From: Psychrobacter sp. AH5 | GTDB taxonomy: Bacteria; Pseudomonadota; Gammaproteobacteria; Pseudomonadales; Moraxellaceae | Assembly: GCF_040371085.1 (NCBI RefSeq) | Contig: NZ_JAMBMT010000001.1 | Location: forward strand, 2,046,001 to 2,110,000 | Length of the DNA: 64,000 bases | Direction of reading: 5' to 3' | Part shown: piece by piece, positions 40,041 to 48,581 of the stretch | Layout of the letters: every line of letters starts with the position of its first letter | Numbering within the stretch: position 1 is the stretch's first letter | The notes under the pieces: generated by a model | Databases searched by the model: none | What the model saw: only the letters and a program-made list of their open reading frames with translations | What the model was told of the DNA's origin: nothing | Translations under genes and position numbers: made by a program

Positions 40041-40999
40041 AGTCCTGCCTCCTTCATGCTATCTTCACTTTGAATATTTTTTTCTACCAAACGCATAAAG
40101 AGCTCTTCTAATCTATTCGACTTGTTACGCATGCTAGCGACTTTGATATCCATCTCAGTTAGCTGCTCAAAGACGCCATTTAAAGTTTCGCCTTCACTCA
40201 GAGTGACTTCAACCGTAAGCTCATCAGGTTGCTCGATATGAGTCACCCGCTCAATAGCTAACTTTTTGGTTAATGGCTTAGTCAGATCTAAAACGAAAGT
40301 CTCTACTGATAACTGTGCGAGCAGATCTTTCATATCAGTATTAATACGAATCTCGCCATGATCTAAGATAGCAATACGCTTACACAGTTGCTCCGCTTCT
40401 TCTAGGTAGTGGGTTGTCAAAATGATAGTGGTATTTTCTTCAACGTTAATTTGCTGCATAAACTCCCACATAGAGCGGCGCAGCTCGATATCGACACCAG
40501 CGGTAGGTTCATCAAGAATTAGTAGCTTAGGCTTATGAATTAAAGCCCGAGCAATCATCAAACGCCGCTTCATACCGCCTGATAGCTCACGCGATTTGCT
40601 ATCACGCTTATCCCATAATCCAAGCGCAGTTAAGAGTCGCTTGGCACGCGGCTTAGCTTCTTTGGCAGTAATACCAAAATAACCTGCCTGCGTGATTAGG
40701 ATATCTTCAACCTTCTCAAACTGATTAAAGTTAAACTCTTGCGGCACTACCCCAAGATACTGCTTAGCTACTGAAGGGTTGGCCAATAGATCGGTACCAA
40801 AAATCTCCACACTGCCCGTTGTTGGCTTAAATAGCGAGCTGATAATACCGATCATCGTTGATTTACCAGCTCCATTAGGCCCAAGCAGCGCAAAAAACCC
40901 ACCTTGCGGTACGGTTAAATCGACTCCTTTTAGGGCAGAAAAGCCATTATCATAAGTCTTAGATAAGTTCTTAATTTCGAGTGCTGGTGCCTCAGACAT
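40037..40999 (-). CDS. ABC transporter ATP-binding protein (YadG-like)
   Basis: 320 residues. Walker A LLGPNGAGKSTMIG (about residues 37-50), Q-loop VVPQEFNF, signature LSGGMKRRLMIARALIHKPKLLILDEPTAGVD (near 140-170) and the switch histidine in ILTTHYLEEAEQL are all intact. The C-terminal 100 residues are a regulatory or dimer extension. It is the motor for the permease gene immediately downstream. Confidence 0.93.
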   Translation of the reverse strand: MSEAPALEIKNLSKTYDNGFSALKGVDLTVPQGGFFALLGPNGAGKSTMIGIISSLFKPTTGSVEIFGTDLLANPSVAKQYLGVVPQEFNFNQFEKVEDILITQAGYFGITAKEAKPRAKRLLTALGLWDKRDSKSRELSGGMKRRLMIARALIHKPKLLILDEPTAGVDIELRRSMWEFMQQINVEENTTIILTTHYLEEAEQLCKRIAILDHGEIRINTDMKDLLAQLSVETFVLDLTKPLTKKLAIERVTHIEQPDELTVEVTLSEGETLNGVFEQLTEMDIKVASMRNKSNRLEELFMRLVEKNIQSEDSMKEAGL

Positions 41000-41334
41000 G
41001 AAGACCTCTTTATTATTAATATAGATAGTTTATAACGCTGCTATAAAAGATTTTATAATTATTGCTACAATCTGTCTAAGTGAGGCTAGTTGAGTCATAT
41101 TTCAACTGAGCGATGACTCAACTAGCCTTATACCTTATATTAATAATTTCAATCATCATTTCTGCATTTTTATATCCTGTGTTTTTATAAACCAGCCCTT
41201 TTGTAAATAAACTTTGTATAAAAAATGCTCAAAAAAAACGCCTATCTCATCTAAGTAGATAGGCGCGGTATTAATAAGCAGAAAGATCAGTTATAAGCCG
41301 TTTAAAAGCCAGCGAAATCGTTAAGGCCATTAAA
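41000..41334. other. Intergenic region before the ABC genes
   Basis: 335 bases with the terminator of the cytochrome gene (41231-41265) and AT-rich sequence that must hold the ABC operon promoter. An imperfect inverted repeat, AGGCTAGTTGAGTCATAT...CTGAGCGATGACTC...AGCCT, spans about 41082-41125. No gene is seen. Confidence 0.5.
41231..41265 (-). terminator. Intrinsic terminator after the cytochrome gene
   Basis: CGCCTATCT (41239-41247) and AGATAGGCG (41257-41265) make a 9-bp perfect stem; on the minus strand the stem is followed by eight T. It lies 70 bases after the stop codon. Confidence 0.9.
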
Positions 41335-41976
41335 TCAGCTAGCTTCAGCAATCATATAATCTACTGCGTTTTGTACTTCTTCATCAGGAATATCCGCTCC
41401 ACCTTTTGCAGGCATAGCGTTATAACCTTGAATAGCGTGGGTGTATAGAGTATCAGCTCCTTGTGCGATACGAGGACCCCAAGCACCAGCGTCACCCAAA
41501 ACAGGCGAGCCCAATAGGCCTGCACCATGACAAGTTTGACAAACTGCTGTATAGACAGCTGCACCATCACGAGGGCCATCACCCGCTGCAGGACCTGCTG
41601 CGCGCGTAGTCACGTTACAAACCTCACCTTCAAAGCACACATTGCCAACAGGCTGAATACGAGCAATAAGGTTAGGATATAAGGCAATTAGCTTTTGAAC
41701 CTGAGGCGTATCTTCAGGAATAGGCTCTTCTTCGACGACAGCAGGTGCCGCTGCAGCTTGTACCTCATCACCCTCAGCTATTGCTGCGTCATCAGTAGTA
41801 TCAGCTGCCGCTTGGGTATCATCACCCAATACTTCAGGGGCGTTCTCTACCACTTCCTGCGCTTCTTCTACATCAGAGATAGTTACAGGAGTGTCTACTA
41901 CTTCTTCAGCTTGGCTCACAGCGATACTAGCGATTCCTAGAATGGCAGCTGCCGATAACATCACTACTTTTCTCAT
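41335..41976 (-). CDS. Cytochrome c5-like periplasmic c-type cytochrome
   Basis: 213 residues: signal peptide (VVMLSAAAILGIASIAVSQA, cut near residue 23), a long acidic Ala/Glu/Asp/Val-rich linker (about 25-100), then a class I cytochrome c domain with one heme site CQTCHGAG (near 147-154) and the distal Met in GYNAMPAKGG. The linker is much longer than in cytochrome c5. It probably carries electrons in the periplasm; the partner is unknown. Confidence 0.88.
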   Translation of the reverse strand: MRKVVMLSAAAILGIASIAVSQAEEVVDTPVTISDVEEAQEVVENAPEVLGDDTQAAADTTDDAAIAEGDEVQAAAAPAVVEEEPIPEDTPQVQKLIALYPNLIARIQPVGNVCFEGEVCNVTTRAAGPAAGDGPRDGAAVYTAVCQTCHGAGLLGSPVLGDAGAWGPRIAQGADTLYTHAIQGYNAMPAKGGADIPDEEVQNAVDYMIAEAS

Positions 41977-42293
41977 TCGTCACGTTCTCTTATTACGTAG
42001 GCAAGTGGCGGGCGTAGTTTAAGCTAGCTGTTTAATACACGTATAGAGTAGAATAATAATTCTTTATCAAACGCTCACAGTTAGGCTACTAGCAGGCTCA
42101 CTTGTCATCGGTGATTATTAATCAGTTTTTAGTAATCTAAATTCTCCCTGACATTATAAGGGAAAAGGAAGGTAAATTGCCATGATTGTTTGCAGACTAA
42201 GCTGTTTTTTCTTAAAAAACCACAATAGCAAGCTTCATTCATTGGCTTTATCGCTTTTATTTGTTAGACTAAGCGGTCTTTATTTTTAGACAA
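41977..42293. other. Intergenic region before tRNA-Arg
   Basis: 317 bases, no gene seen. A 7-bp GTTTTTT/AAAAAAC hairpin lies at 42204-42220. The tRNA-Arg promoter should be here, but its boxes are not near consensus. Confidence 0.5.
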
Positions 42294-42370
42294 GCGCTCG
42301 TAGCTCAGTTGGATAGAGTATCGGTCTCCGAAGCCGAGGGTCGTGGGTTCGATTCCCGCCGAGCGCACCA
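42294..42370 (+). tRNA. tRNA-Arg (anticodon CCG)
   Basis: A 77-base cloverleaf with encoded CCA. Acceptor GCGCTCG/CGAGCGC, anticodon stem TCGGT/GCCGA around CTCCGAA, so anticodon CCG (reads CGG); T-arm GTGGG-TTCGATT-CCCGC. The gene is the integration target: its last 17 bases are repeated at 59051-59067, and the integrase gene begins 159 bases downstream. Confidence 0.97.
42354..42370 (+). repeat. Attachment site, left copy (in tRNA-Arg)
   Basis: TCCCGCCGAGCGCACCA, the T-arm 3' side plus acceptor end and CCA of the tRNA. The identical block at 59051-59067 marks the other end of the island. Confidence 0.88.
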
Positions 42371-42479
42371 ATCATCGTATTTCGCCTTTCCCCAGCATTA
42401 CCAGAAACCTCCAAACCCCTTTGTTATCAACAATTCAAGTCTTTCAATATTACTTGTCATTACCTAGTAGCACCTATAG

Positions 42480-42504
42480 AATGTTGTTAAATTTGTTGTT
42501 AAAA
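42480..42504 (+). repeat. 25-bp integrase arm-like repeat, left
   Basis: A 25-base sequence with two GTTGTTAAA units 12 bases apart, matching 58969-58993 at 23 of 25 positions in the same orientation. It lies 109 bases inside the left attachment core and just before the integrase gene. Confidence 0.7.
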
Positions 42505-42529
42505 CTTTTTTAACATTTTTGGGTCTGGT

Positions 42530-43993
42530 ATGAATAATAGAAAAGACTATCTATTGACTGACAGTGGCGTGAAGTCTATCGCCAAGCAGTCAGCGCCTGA
42601 TAAAATTGTCCGTCATAGCGATGGTAACAGCCTATCTCTAATACAACACCCGAACGGCTCATTATTTTGGCAAATGTCATACCGCTACCAATCGGACAAA
42701 GATATTAAGCCAAAGCAAAAAACCTATCAAATCGGTATCTATAAATCGTCAAAGCAATTCATTGATATATCATTCAAGCCGCATGTGTCGCTAAAGCAAG
42801 CACGTATCGAGCGTGACAAGGCAAAGGCGCTACTCGCTGATGGTATCGACCCCACCGCCCATAAAGGTGCTGAGAAAAATAACTTTGAGCAAAAGGACTT
42901 ATTCAAAGCCATTGCCAAAAGTTATATCGATGAAAAATCTAAGACCACCACTAAGAATGTGCAAAAGCTGCAAGGGTTCTTAGACAATCATATCTTAAAG
43001 CACTTAGGCTCATACCCTATTGGGGCGATCACCGCGCAAGATATTATTAAGACAGGGCTTGCCATTCAAGCCACTTTTGAGCAGCAAGGCAAACACACCT
43101 CAGAAACCGCGCATAAGTGCATGGGATTGATTAGCGCCATCTTTGAGTACGCTATCAATACACTAGGCTACGATATTACTAACATTGCCATTGGACGCAA
43201 CAAAGCACTCAGACCGCATAAAGCCGAGCGCATGAAAGCAGTCGAGCAGCACCAATTCCCCGACCTACTACGCAACATAGATAGCTACATAGAAAAGCAT
43301 CCTAACGGTCATCAGCAGACGCTGGCTGGCTTACAGCTGATGACGTTGTGCTTCGTGCGTACCAAAGAGCTTAGATACTTTGAGTGGTCAGAGATTGATT
43401 ACCATAAAAGCGTATGGCGTATTCCAGCCACCAAGATGAAAATGCGTCAAGATCATATTATCCCACTATCAACGCAAGCCATGGCTATCATCGAGCGTAT
43501 GCGCCCCCTCACCGAACAGACAGGCTATGTATTCTATAACTTCGAGTCAAACAAGCCTTATAGTGAAGCATGGTTTAATCAAGCATTACAACGTATGGGC
43601 TATTCAGGTGACCCCTACCCTAAGATGACAGGTCACGGCTTTAGACAGCTTGCCAGCACGGGATTGTATGAGCTGCAGTTTTCTGAAAGTTTGATTGAGA
43701 TACAACTTGCCCACCTTGAACAATCCAGTGTCAGAAGACGGTATGACTTATCAGAACACTTAGCCGAGCGCCAAATGATGATGAATCGATGGGCGAACTA
43801 TCTTGATGACTTGCGCGCGGGCAAGGCGGTTAGCTTCGATTTATTAACTCCTGAGCAAATCGCTAAAGAAGTGGATAGCCGTAACGAACAAGCCACCGAT
43901 ATAGCACTGCATGATAAGGATATTTTAATAAAGAGTTTACAGGCACAAGGCGTATCGCAAGAGGTACTAGCAAAACTTGCCGAAGAGCTTTAA
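42530..43993 (+). CDS. P4-type tyrosine integrase
   Basis: 487 residues that would catalyse insertion into and excision from tRNA-Arg. N-terminal DUF4102-like domain (about 10-110), SAM-like core-binding domain (125-225), catalytic domain with Arg282 (RTKELRYFEW), a Lys near 302, His369-x-x-Arg372 (GHGFRQLAS), His395 (LAHLE) and the nucleophile Tyr405 (RRRYDLSEHLAERQ). All catalytic residues are present, so it is probably active. It reads away from the tRNA. Confidence 0.95.
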   Translation: MNNRKDYLLTDSGVKSIAKQSAPDKIVRHSDGNSLSLIQHPNGSLFWQMSYRYQSDKDIKPKQKTYQIGIYKSSKQFIDISFKPHVSLKQARIERDKAKALLADGIDPTAHKGAEKNNFEQKDLFKAIAKSYIDEKSKTTTKNVQKLQGFLDNHILKHLGSYPIGAITAQDIIKTGLAIQATFEQQGKHTSETAHKCMGLISAIFEYAINTLGYDITNIAIGRNKALRPHKAERMKAVEQHQFPDLLRNIDSYIEKHPNGHQQTLAGLQLMTLCFVRTKELRYFEWSEIDYHKSVWRIPATKMKMRQDHIIPLSTQAMAIIERMRPLTEQTGYVFYNFESNKPYSEAWFNQALQRMGYSGDPYPKMTGHGFRQLASTGLYELQFSESLIEIQLAHLEQSSVRRRYDLSEHLAERQMMMNRWANYLDDLRAGKAVSFDLLTPEQIAKEVDSRNEQATDIALHDKDILIKSLQAQGVSQEVLAKLAEEL

Positions 43994-44114
43994 CGACAAC
44001 ATTTAACAACATCACTTGAATAATCATCGTCAGTATTAAGCTGACAAGCCGAAATTGATAGTGTCGATCACTGTCATCACCAACTGCAAGGCTAGGATTA
44101 ATTACCCTAATGCC

Positions 44115-44181
44115 GTCCTACACACCTTTAGGACAGCAGCGCCTTGCACCTTTTTATATTTAAAGGTGTGTTTGAAGGTGT
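44115..44181. repeat. CACACCTT/AAGGTGTG repeat cluster
   Basis: Before the 271-residue gene, CACACCTT (44121-44128) lies in the loop of a GTCCTA/TAGGAC hairpin, and AAGGTGTG appears twice (44163-44170, 44175-44182 region). A CACCTTT/AAAGGTG stem (44147-44153 with 44162-44168) lies close to the ribosome-binding site. This is a possible operator or RNA switch; nothing is proven. Confidence 0.45.
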
Positions 44182-44186
44182 GCGTT

Positions 44187-45002
44187 ATGGATAGCGAATT
44201 TAGAAGACTATTAGACGAAAGTAAGAAAACAACTACTATTGAAAGGTATGACGCCTCTATGGAGTTGACTGCGGCGCATACTTTATTTATTCCTGATCGA
44301 TTGATGGAGATTTTAGAAAACTTTTTCGAGTTTCCTTGTATTAAGTTATATGTTGATGATTTAAAGGGTGTTAAAAATATATCCAGTAATGAGTTATCAA
44401 GTCAAAATAGCCGTGATTTCGACTTTATATTTAAGCTAGCAAAAATTATTCATGAAGATATGTCACGACTAAAGCCTAATAAAGACGGGATAAAAAATAT
44501 TATAAAAAATCCTAGTGAAATTCTGGCAAGAATCAACTTAGTTGATAAAACTTTATCTCAATATATGAAGAGCTATCCAAATCAAGACTTAATGAATGAA
44601 GTTGTAAACGCCTTAATACTACTTTGCTTTGCTCAAATATCTTTAGAAAACAAAGATTATATGAGTATGTTCTCCTATAGGGATATGTACAGTGAAACAA
44701 TAATGGGTATGAAGCTGAAAAAAGAGGATAATTCTTCTGACACCGTAAGTGAAGCTATTTCTCTTATAAATAAACAGAAATCTATTATAGCTAATGAAGC
44801 GCGCTGGCAAGGTCATGTTGAAAAACTAAGACGAAGTTACTTAGAGCTTGATAAAAGAAGGCAAGCCGAGCTTGGCAAAAAACTCTCAATAAAATACTCT
44901 GCTACGTGGATTTATGAACACCATAATGAATCTAATTTACAGTATGAAACTATCAGAGAGCACTTAAGCAAAGCACGTAAAGGTATTTTTACTAATGATT
45001 AA
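44187..45002 (+). CDS. Island protein of unknown function (271 residues)
   Basis: I do not recognise the family. The ATG at 44187 (MDSEFRRLLDESKK) has GAAGG upstream; the frame is open 44 codons more, but that part covers the repeat cluster and hairpins. The product is soluble, largely helical, Lys/Glu/Ser-rich. Its end (QAELGKKLSIKYSATWIYEHH...TIREHLSKARKG, about 225-268) could be a helix-turn-helix that reads like a winged or resolvase-type DNA-binding segment. Placed between the integrase and an AlpA-like gene, it could be a regulator; this is inference. Confidence 0.7.
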   Translation: MDSEFRRLLDESKKTTTIERYDASMELTAAHTLFIPDRLMEILENFFEFPCIKLYVDDLKGVKNISSNELSSQNSRDFDFIFKLAKIIHEDMSRLKPNKDGIKNIIKNPSEILARINLVDKTLSQYMKSYPNQDLMNEVVNALILLCFAQISLENKDYMSMFSYRDMYSETIMGMKLKKEDNSSDTVSEAISLINKQKSIIANEARWQGHVEKLRRSYLELDKRRQAELGKKLSIKYSATWIYEHHNESNLQYETIREHLSKARKGIFTND

Positions 45003-45157
45003 AATAGGGTTTGCGATGCATCCACTACTATTTGCTAAGTAAGCAATACTACCTGCTTAGCATGTCTATTCTATAATCTTTATTTAAAACTTATTATCAA
45101 CTCCATAGCAACCCGCCATTACTGGCAATCCCTTTAACCGCTATGGAGTGATATATC

Positions 45158-45436
45158 ATGACACTTATTGACCAATACCTAAGAATGGCAGACCTCGCCA
45201 ACCAGCCAGCGCGAACCGCTAAGACCTACATCACAAAATCAGGTCAGCAGCGCACCGTCACCGCCAAACTCGCTACACGCGGTATCACAGGCTTTAGTGC
45301 TAAGCATATCTACCACCTAATCAATCAAGACAAATTTCCAGCCCCCGTAAAGATCGGACGAGCGAGTCTATGGCGCTTGTCTGAAATCAACCAATGGGTA
45401 GAAAGTCATAACACTACTAAAAATAGTGAGGTATAA
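45158..45436 (+). CDS. AlpA-family regulator / excisionase-like protein
   Basis: 92 residues. The second half, TGFSAKHIYHLINQDKFPAPVKIGRASLWRLSEINQWVESH, is the AlpA/MerR-like winged-helix pattern with Y/W residues placed as in P4-type AlpA, which controls integrase or excision in satellites. The first 45 residues (MTLIDQYLRMADLAN...) are an unusual basic extension. GGAG lies before the ATG. It is translated four bases ahead of the DUF3987 gene. Confidence 0.85.
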   Translation: MTLIDQYLRMADLANQPARTAKTYITKSGQQRTVTAKLATRGITGFSAKHIYHLINQDKFPAPVKIGRASLWRLSEINQWVESHNTTKNSEV

Positions 45437-45439
45437 GTT

Positions 45440-47716
45440 ATGATTGTTTCAAATCAAACAGACAGCGAAGAAAAAGCCCGTGCTATTAGCACAGGCTTGT
45501 CACAGTACATTGCAGACTTTAGACAAGCTACATTGGCAGATGTAGCTTGTCATAACACGCTAGAAAGCTTACTAAGCAATGGAATATCAAACTCAGTCAT
45601 CTATCTAGATGAAGATATTAGCATATTTACAGGAGCGCTTGTAGGAGAAAAAAAGCTTGATACCGCCGATACGATAGGGCTGGTTATGCTCAATAACCAA
45701 GCTGAGCAAGTTAATCTTGCCAGCATACCGCTTGAGGATAACGGACGCACTTTCATCTCTGATACCAATACACCAAGCGCGTTTGTCATTGGCTCAATGA
45801 GTAAAGAGAGTAAATGGATAGTCATAGCTGACTTGGCTGAGGCAGTGCGATGTTATAACGCTTATCGCAAGCTAGAGATTGATGTGACGGTACTCACTTG
45901 TCTTATACCTAGTTTATTTAATCAGACGGTGAAGCATTTTGCGGAAGTGCAGCAAGTGACAATCATGACCACCTCACAGCACAAAGCCAAAGTGATAACA
46001 CCGCTTAAAGGCGTGAATGTTAAAGCTATTATTTGTGATCATACGCTTGTTTATGACGCGCTTGAGTTCGACGCTAACTATGACGACTTGATATCTGCCG
46101 CAAATACCATCGACTTGAAGATACTTGGTAAACCAAAGCCAAAACAAATCAATCGCACACTGCCGCCGGTTAAAACGCTAACAAGCTCAATGATGCCAAA
46201 ACTGCTATGGGATTATGCTTCAAACTGTGCTGAGCGTTTGAGCGTACCTATTGAGTATGTACTCATGCCCTTGATGGTAACGTTAGGCAGCTTGATAGGC
46301 GCTAAGCTGAGCATTTACCCAAAAATGTATGATAACTGGGAAGTAGTACCTAACTTTTATGGTGCAATCATTGGCAACCCATCGAGTAAGAAATCACCGT
46401 CATTATCTGATGGACTAAAGCCATTATCGCATTTAGTCACACTCGCTAAAAATAAGTATGATGAAGATAAGCTTGAGCATGACACCCAAAAAGAGCTAAG
46501 CAAGCACATGACAAAGGCAGCTGAGAAGCAGCTCAGTGACCTTACCAAGAAGCTAGCGACCCAAACCAATGACGATGCTGAGATCAGTCGAGATGACTTA
46601 AAAGTTAAAGCGAAAGAGTTGGCAGAGGCAAAGCAGAGTGATGAGCTGATACCTGAGATTAAACGCTATGTTACTGATGACGGTACGATTGAGAGTATCG
46701 GAGAACTTGAGAGCAAACACAAAAACGGTATGCTAATTAAGCGTGATGAGCTGACAGGTTGGCTTGCTTCACTAGAGAATGAAAGCAATCAACAAGCAAG
46801 ATCATTCTATCTTGAGGGCTTTAACGGCTTAGGTAGCTTTCAAGTGGATAGAATAGGTCGCGGCTCAGTATTTATCGATACTCATTGTCTATCGGTTATT
46901 GGTGGCATACAGCCTGACAAGCTTGAGTATTATTTATCTAAGACGATGAAAGGTCTAGGCAATGACGGCTTGATACAACGCTTTCAATTAATGGTCTATC
47001 CTGACTCACTACCGAACAGTAAAGAGCGTGACTTGCCACCTGACAAGCTAAGCCGTGATGCTATCTATAACTTGTTTGAAACTATCGACAGTATGCAGTT
47101 AGGTGACTTCCTACGCTACGGTGCAAACCCCATTGATGAGTACCACAAGCGTCCTTACTACCGCTTTACCGATGAGGCTTATCAAGAATTTATGAGTTGG
47201 TATGACGCGCTTAAACTCAGAGCCGGTGAAGCTGAGCATAGCATCATAGCTGAGCATCTCATCAAATATGCTAAAACAGTGCCGTCATTAGCGCTAGTCT
47301 TTCACTTAGTGGATTGTATCGAACACGGCAAATCTTTAGGTGCAGTCAACATGAACGCACTTAGAGCAGCGCTAGCATGGTGCGAAGTATTAGAAAGCCA
47401 CATGATTAGAATATATAGCACTGTCACTGATAGCGCTAATATCAAAGCGTCTTATTTAGCCGATAAAATAATGAAAATGGTCAGAAAGGGAACTGACAAA
47501 ACTGACACAACCGACTGGATTAGTCATGGCTTTACAGCTAGGCAGCTAATCCGCAAAGGTTGGAAAGGGTTAACTGATGCTGATGACGTACTCAATGCGC
47601 TTGAAATATTAGTCGAACACAACTGGCTAAGCTGGCAGGAAGTAAAAAGCACAGGGCAAGGAGGCAGACCAACAGAGCGTTATTATATCAACTTAAGATT
47701 AACCGAGCTTTTATAG
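45440..47716 (+). CDS. DUF3987 primase/helicase-like replication protein
   Basis: 758 residues. An N-terminal part (about 1-230) with ISDTNTPSAFVIGSMSKESKWIVIADLAEAVRCYNAY and an ICDHTLVYDALE strand resembles a degenerate Toprim module. Residues about 250-650 match DUF3987: PIEYVLMPLMVTLGSLIGAKLSIYPK, YGAIIGNPSSKKSPSL (P-loop-like), DELTGWLASLENESNQQARSFYLEGFNG and FIDTHCLSVIGGIQPDKL. Such proteins serve as primase-helicases of phages and islands. It probably drives replication of the excised island. Confidence 0.85.
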   Translation: MIVSNQTDSEEKARAISTGLSQYIADFRQATLADVACHNTLESLLSNGISNSVIYLDEDISIFTGALVGEKKLDTADTIGLVMLNNQAEQVNLASIPLEDNGRTFISDTNTPSAFVIGSMSKESKWIVIADLAEAVRCYNAYRKLEIDVTVLTCLIPSLFNQTVKHFAEVQQVTIMTTSQHKAKVITPLKGVNVKAIICDHTLVYDALEFDANYDDLISAANTIDLKILGKPKPKQINRTLPPVKTLTSSMMPKLLWDYASNCAERLSVPIEYVLMPLMVTLGSLIGAKLSIYPKMYDNWEVVPNFYGAIIGNPSSKKSPSLSDGLKPLSHLVTLAKNKYDEDKLEHDTQKELSKHMTKAAEKQLSDLTKKLATQTNDDAEISRDDLKVKAKELAEAKQSDELIPEIKRYVTDDGTIESIGELESKHKNGMLIKRDELTGWLASLENESNQQARSFYLEGFNGLGSFQVDRIGRGSVFIDTHCLSVIGGIQPDKLEYYLSKTMKGLGNDGLIQRFQLMVYPDSLPNSKERDLPPDKLSRDAIYNLFETIDSMQLGDFLRYGANPIDEYHKRPYYRFTDEAYQEFMSWYDALKLRAGEAEHSIIAEHLIKYAKTVPSLALVFHLVDCIEHGKSLGAVNMNALRAALAWCEVLESHMIRIYSTVTDSANIKASYLADKIMKMVRKGTDKTDTTDWISHGFTARQLIRKGWKGLTDADDVLNALEILVEHNWLSWQEVKSTGQGGRPTERYYINLRLTELL

Positions 47717-47750
47717 GTTTTGTCAGTTATGTCAGTGCTATATCTGAGTG

Positions 47751-47776
47751 CTATTAAAAAATAGCGTCCTTTTTTA
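47751..47776 (+). terminator. Weak terminator after the DUF3987 gene
   Basis: GCTATT (47751-47756) and AATAGC (47761-47766) flank AAAA; GTCC and six T follow. The stem is short, so efficiency is doubtful. Confidence 0.4.
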
Positions 47777-47829
47777 TCTGTATTATTTCCTGTTTGTATT
47801 ATAATGGTAGTATGGTAGATGAGCGTTTA

Positions 47830-47838
47830 AATAAATAT
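47830..47838. repeat. 9-bp target duplication, left copy
   Basis: AATAAATAT directly left of the MITE-like element; the identical copy is at 47971-47979. Confidence 0.85.
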
Positions 47839-47970
47839 GGTGGTGTTCTAAAAAGTATGCTGGCGCTAAAAGTCAATAAGAAGTCTATGCTAAGTTCTCT
47901 GATTCTATATGGCTTTCAAAGCTTCAAAAATTGTTCAAATTTTGATCAGCATACTTTTTGACACACCACC
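47839..47970. mobile_element. 132-bp MITE-like element
   Basis: Ends GGTGGTGT...AAAAAGTATGCTG (47839-47862) and the complement (47947-47970) match at 21 of 24 positions, with the three mismatches together. The element is flanked by a perfect 9-bp direct repeat and codes for nothing. GGT ends and a 9-bp duplication are typical of the IS1 family, so it may be mobilised by an IS1-like transposase encoded elsewhere. That parent is inference. Confidence 0.85.
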
Positions 47971-48046
47971 AATAAATATTTATAAGATATTGTTTAAAAA
48001 ACAGAAGGTTAAAAATAATTTATATTTTTTATTTTATGGAATATTT

Positions 48047-48391
48047 ATGAAATACTTAACAACTCCTTTAATTACTCTTGCTATTATAGGTTTTATCCCT
48101 TTAGCAAATGCCGCTGAGGTAGAAGAAGTATGTGCCAAATATAGGCAAGCTTTTGGTGAATGGTCAAAGTCTTATAAAGTAAGTGCCACTTTGATCGATG
48201 GCAGTGAGCTTAAAAGTAAGACTAGTTGCTATTCTTGTTATGATAGCTTTTCAAAATATGCGGTCATGTTTTGGAGTAATAATGGTACAACGGTCATTAA
48301 ACTTGATAATCGATACCTTAGCTACTTTGGTAACGAAGGTTATGACCAAGACGGTAAACAGTGGGAGCTTTCTAAAGGCTACTGTTATTGA
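48047..48391 (+). CDS. Small secreted protein of unknown function
   Basis: 114 residues from ATG 48047; signal peptide MKYLTTPLITLAIIGFIPLANA, cut before AEVEEVCAKY. The mature part (~92 residues) has Cys in EEVCAKY, a CYSCYDSF cluster near residue 62 and a C-terminal CY, which suggests disulfides or metal binding. The frame is open 46 codons further up through the MITE-like element, but that start has no signal sequence. No family recognised. The MITE-like element lies 77 bases upstream and may affect its expression. Confidence 0.7.
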   Translation: MKYLTTPLITLAIIGFIPLANAAEVEEVCAKYRQAFGEWSKSYKVSATLIDGSELKSKTSCYSCYDSFSKYAVMFWSNNGTTVIKLDNRYLSYFGNEGYDQDGKQWELSKGYCY

Positions 48392-48581
48392 TAGTTAGAC
48401 TATTTTAAATATTCTATTCAAATTAGGGCATTATGTAGAAGTAGTGCCTTTTTTTGTTGTAATTGGTTTAGAAAATTTAAGGTTAAAACCCAACATCTAT
48501 ATAGAATAAAAACTTGTCAAAACCTCATAAAACCTCAGATTTAACTTAATTAACATATGTCATAAGTGAAAAACCTAACCT

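Noticed and set aside
47909..48046. Upstream extension of the small secreted protein
   Set aside because: It would start inside the MITE-like element and put 46 codons ahead of an obvious signal peptide.
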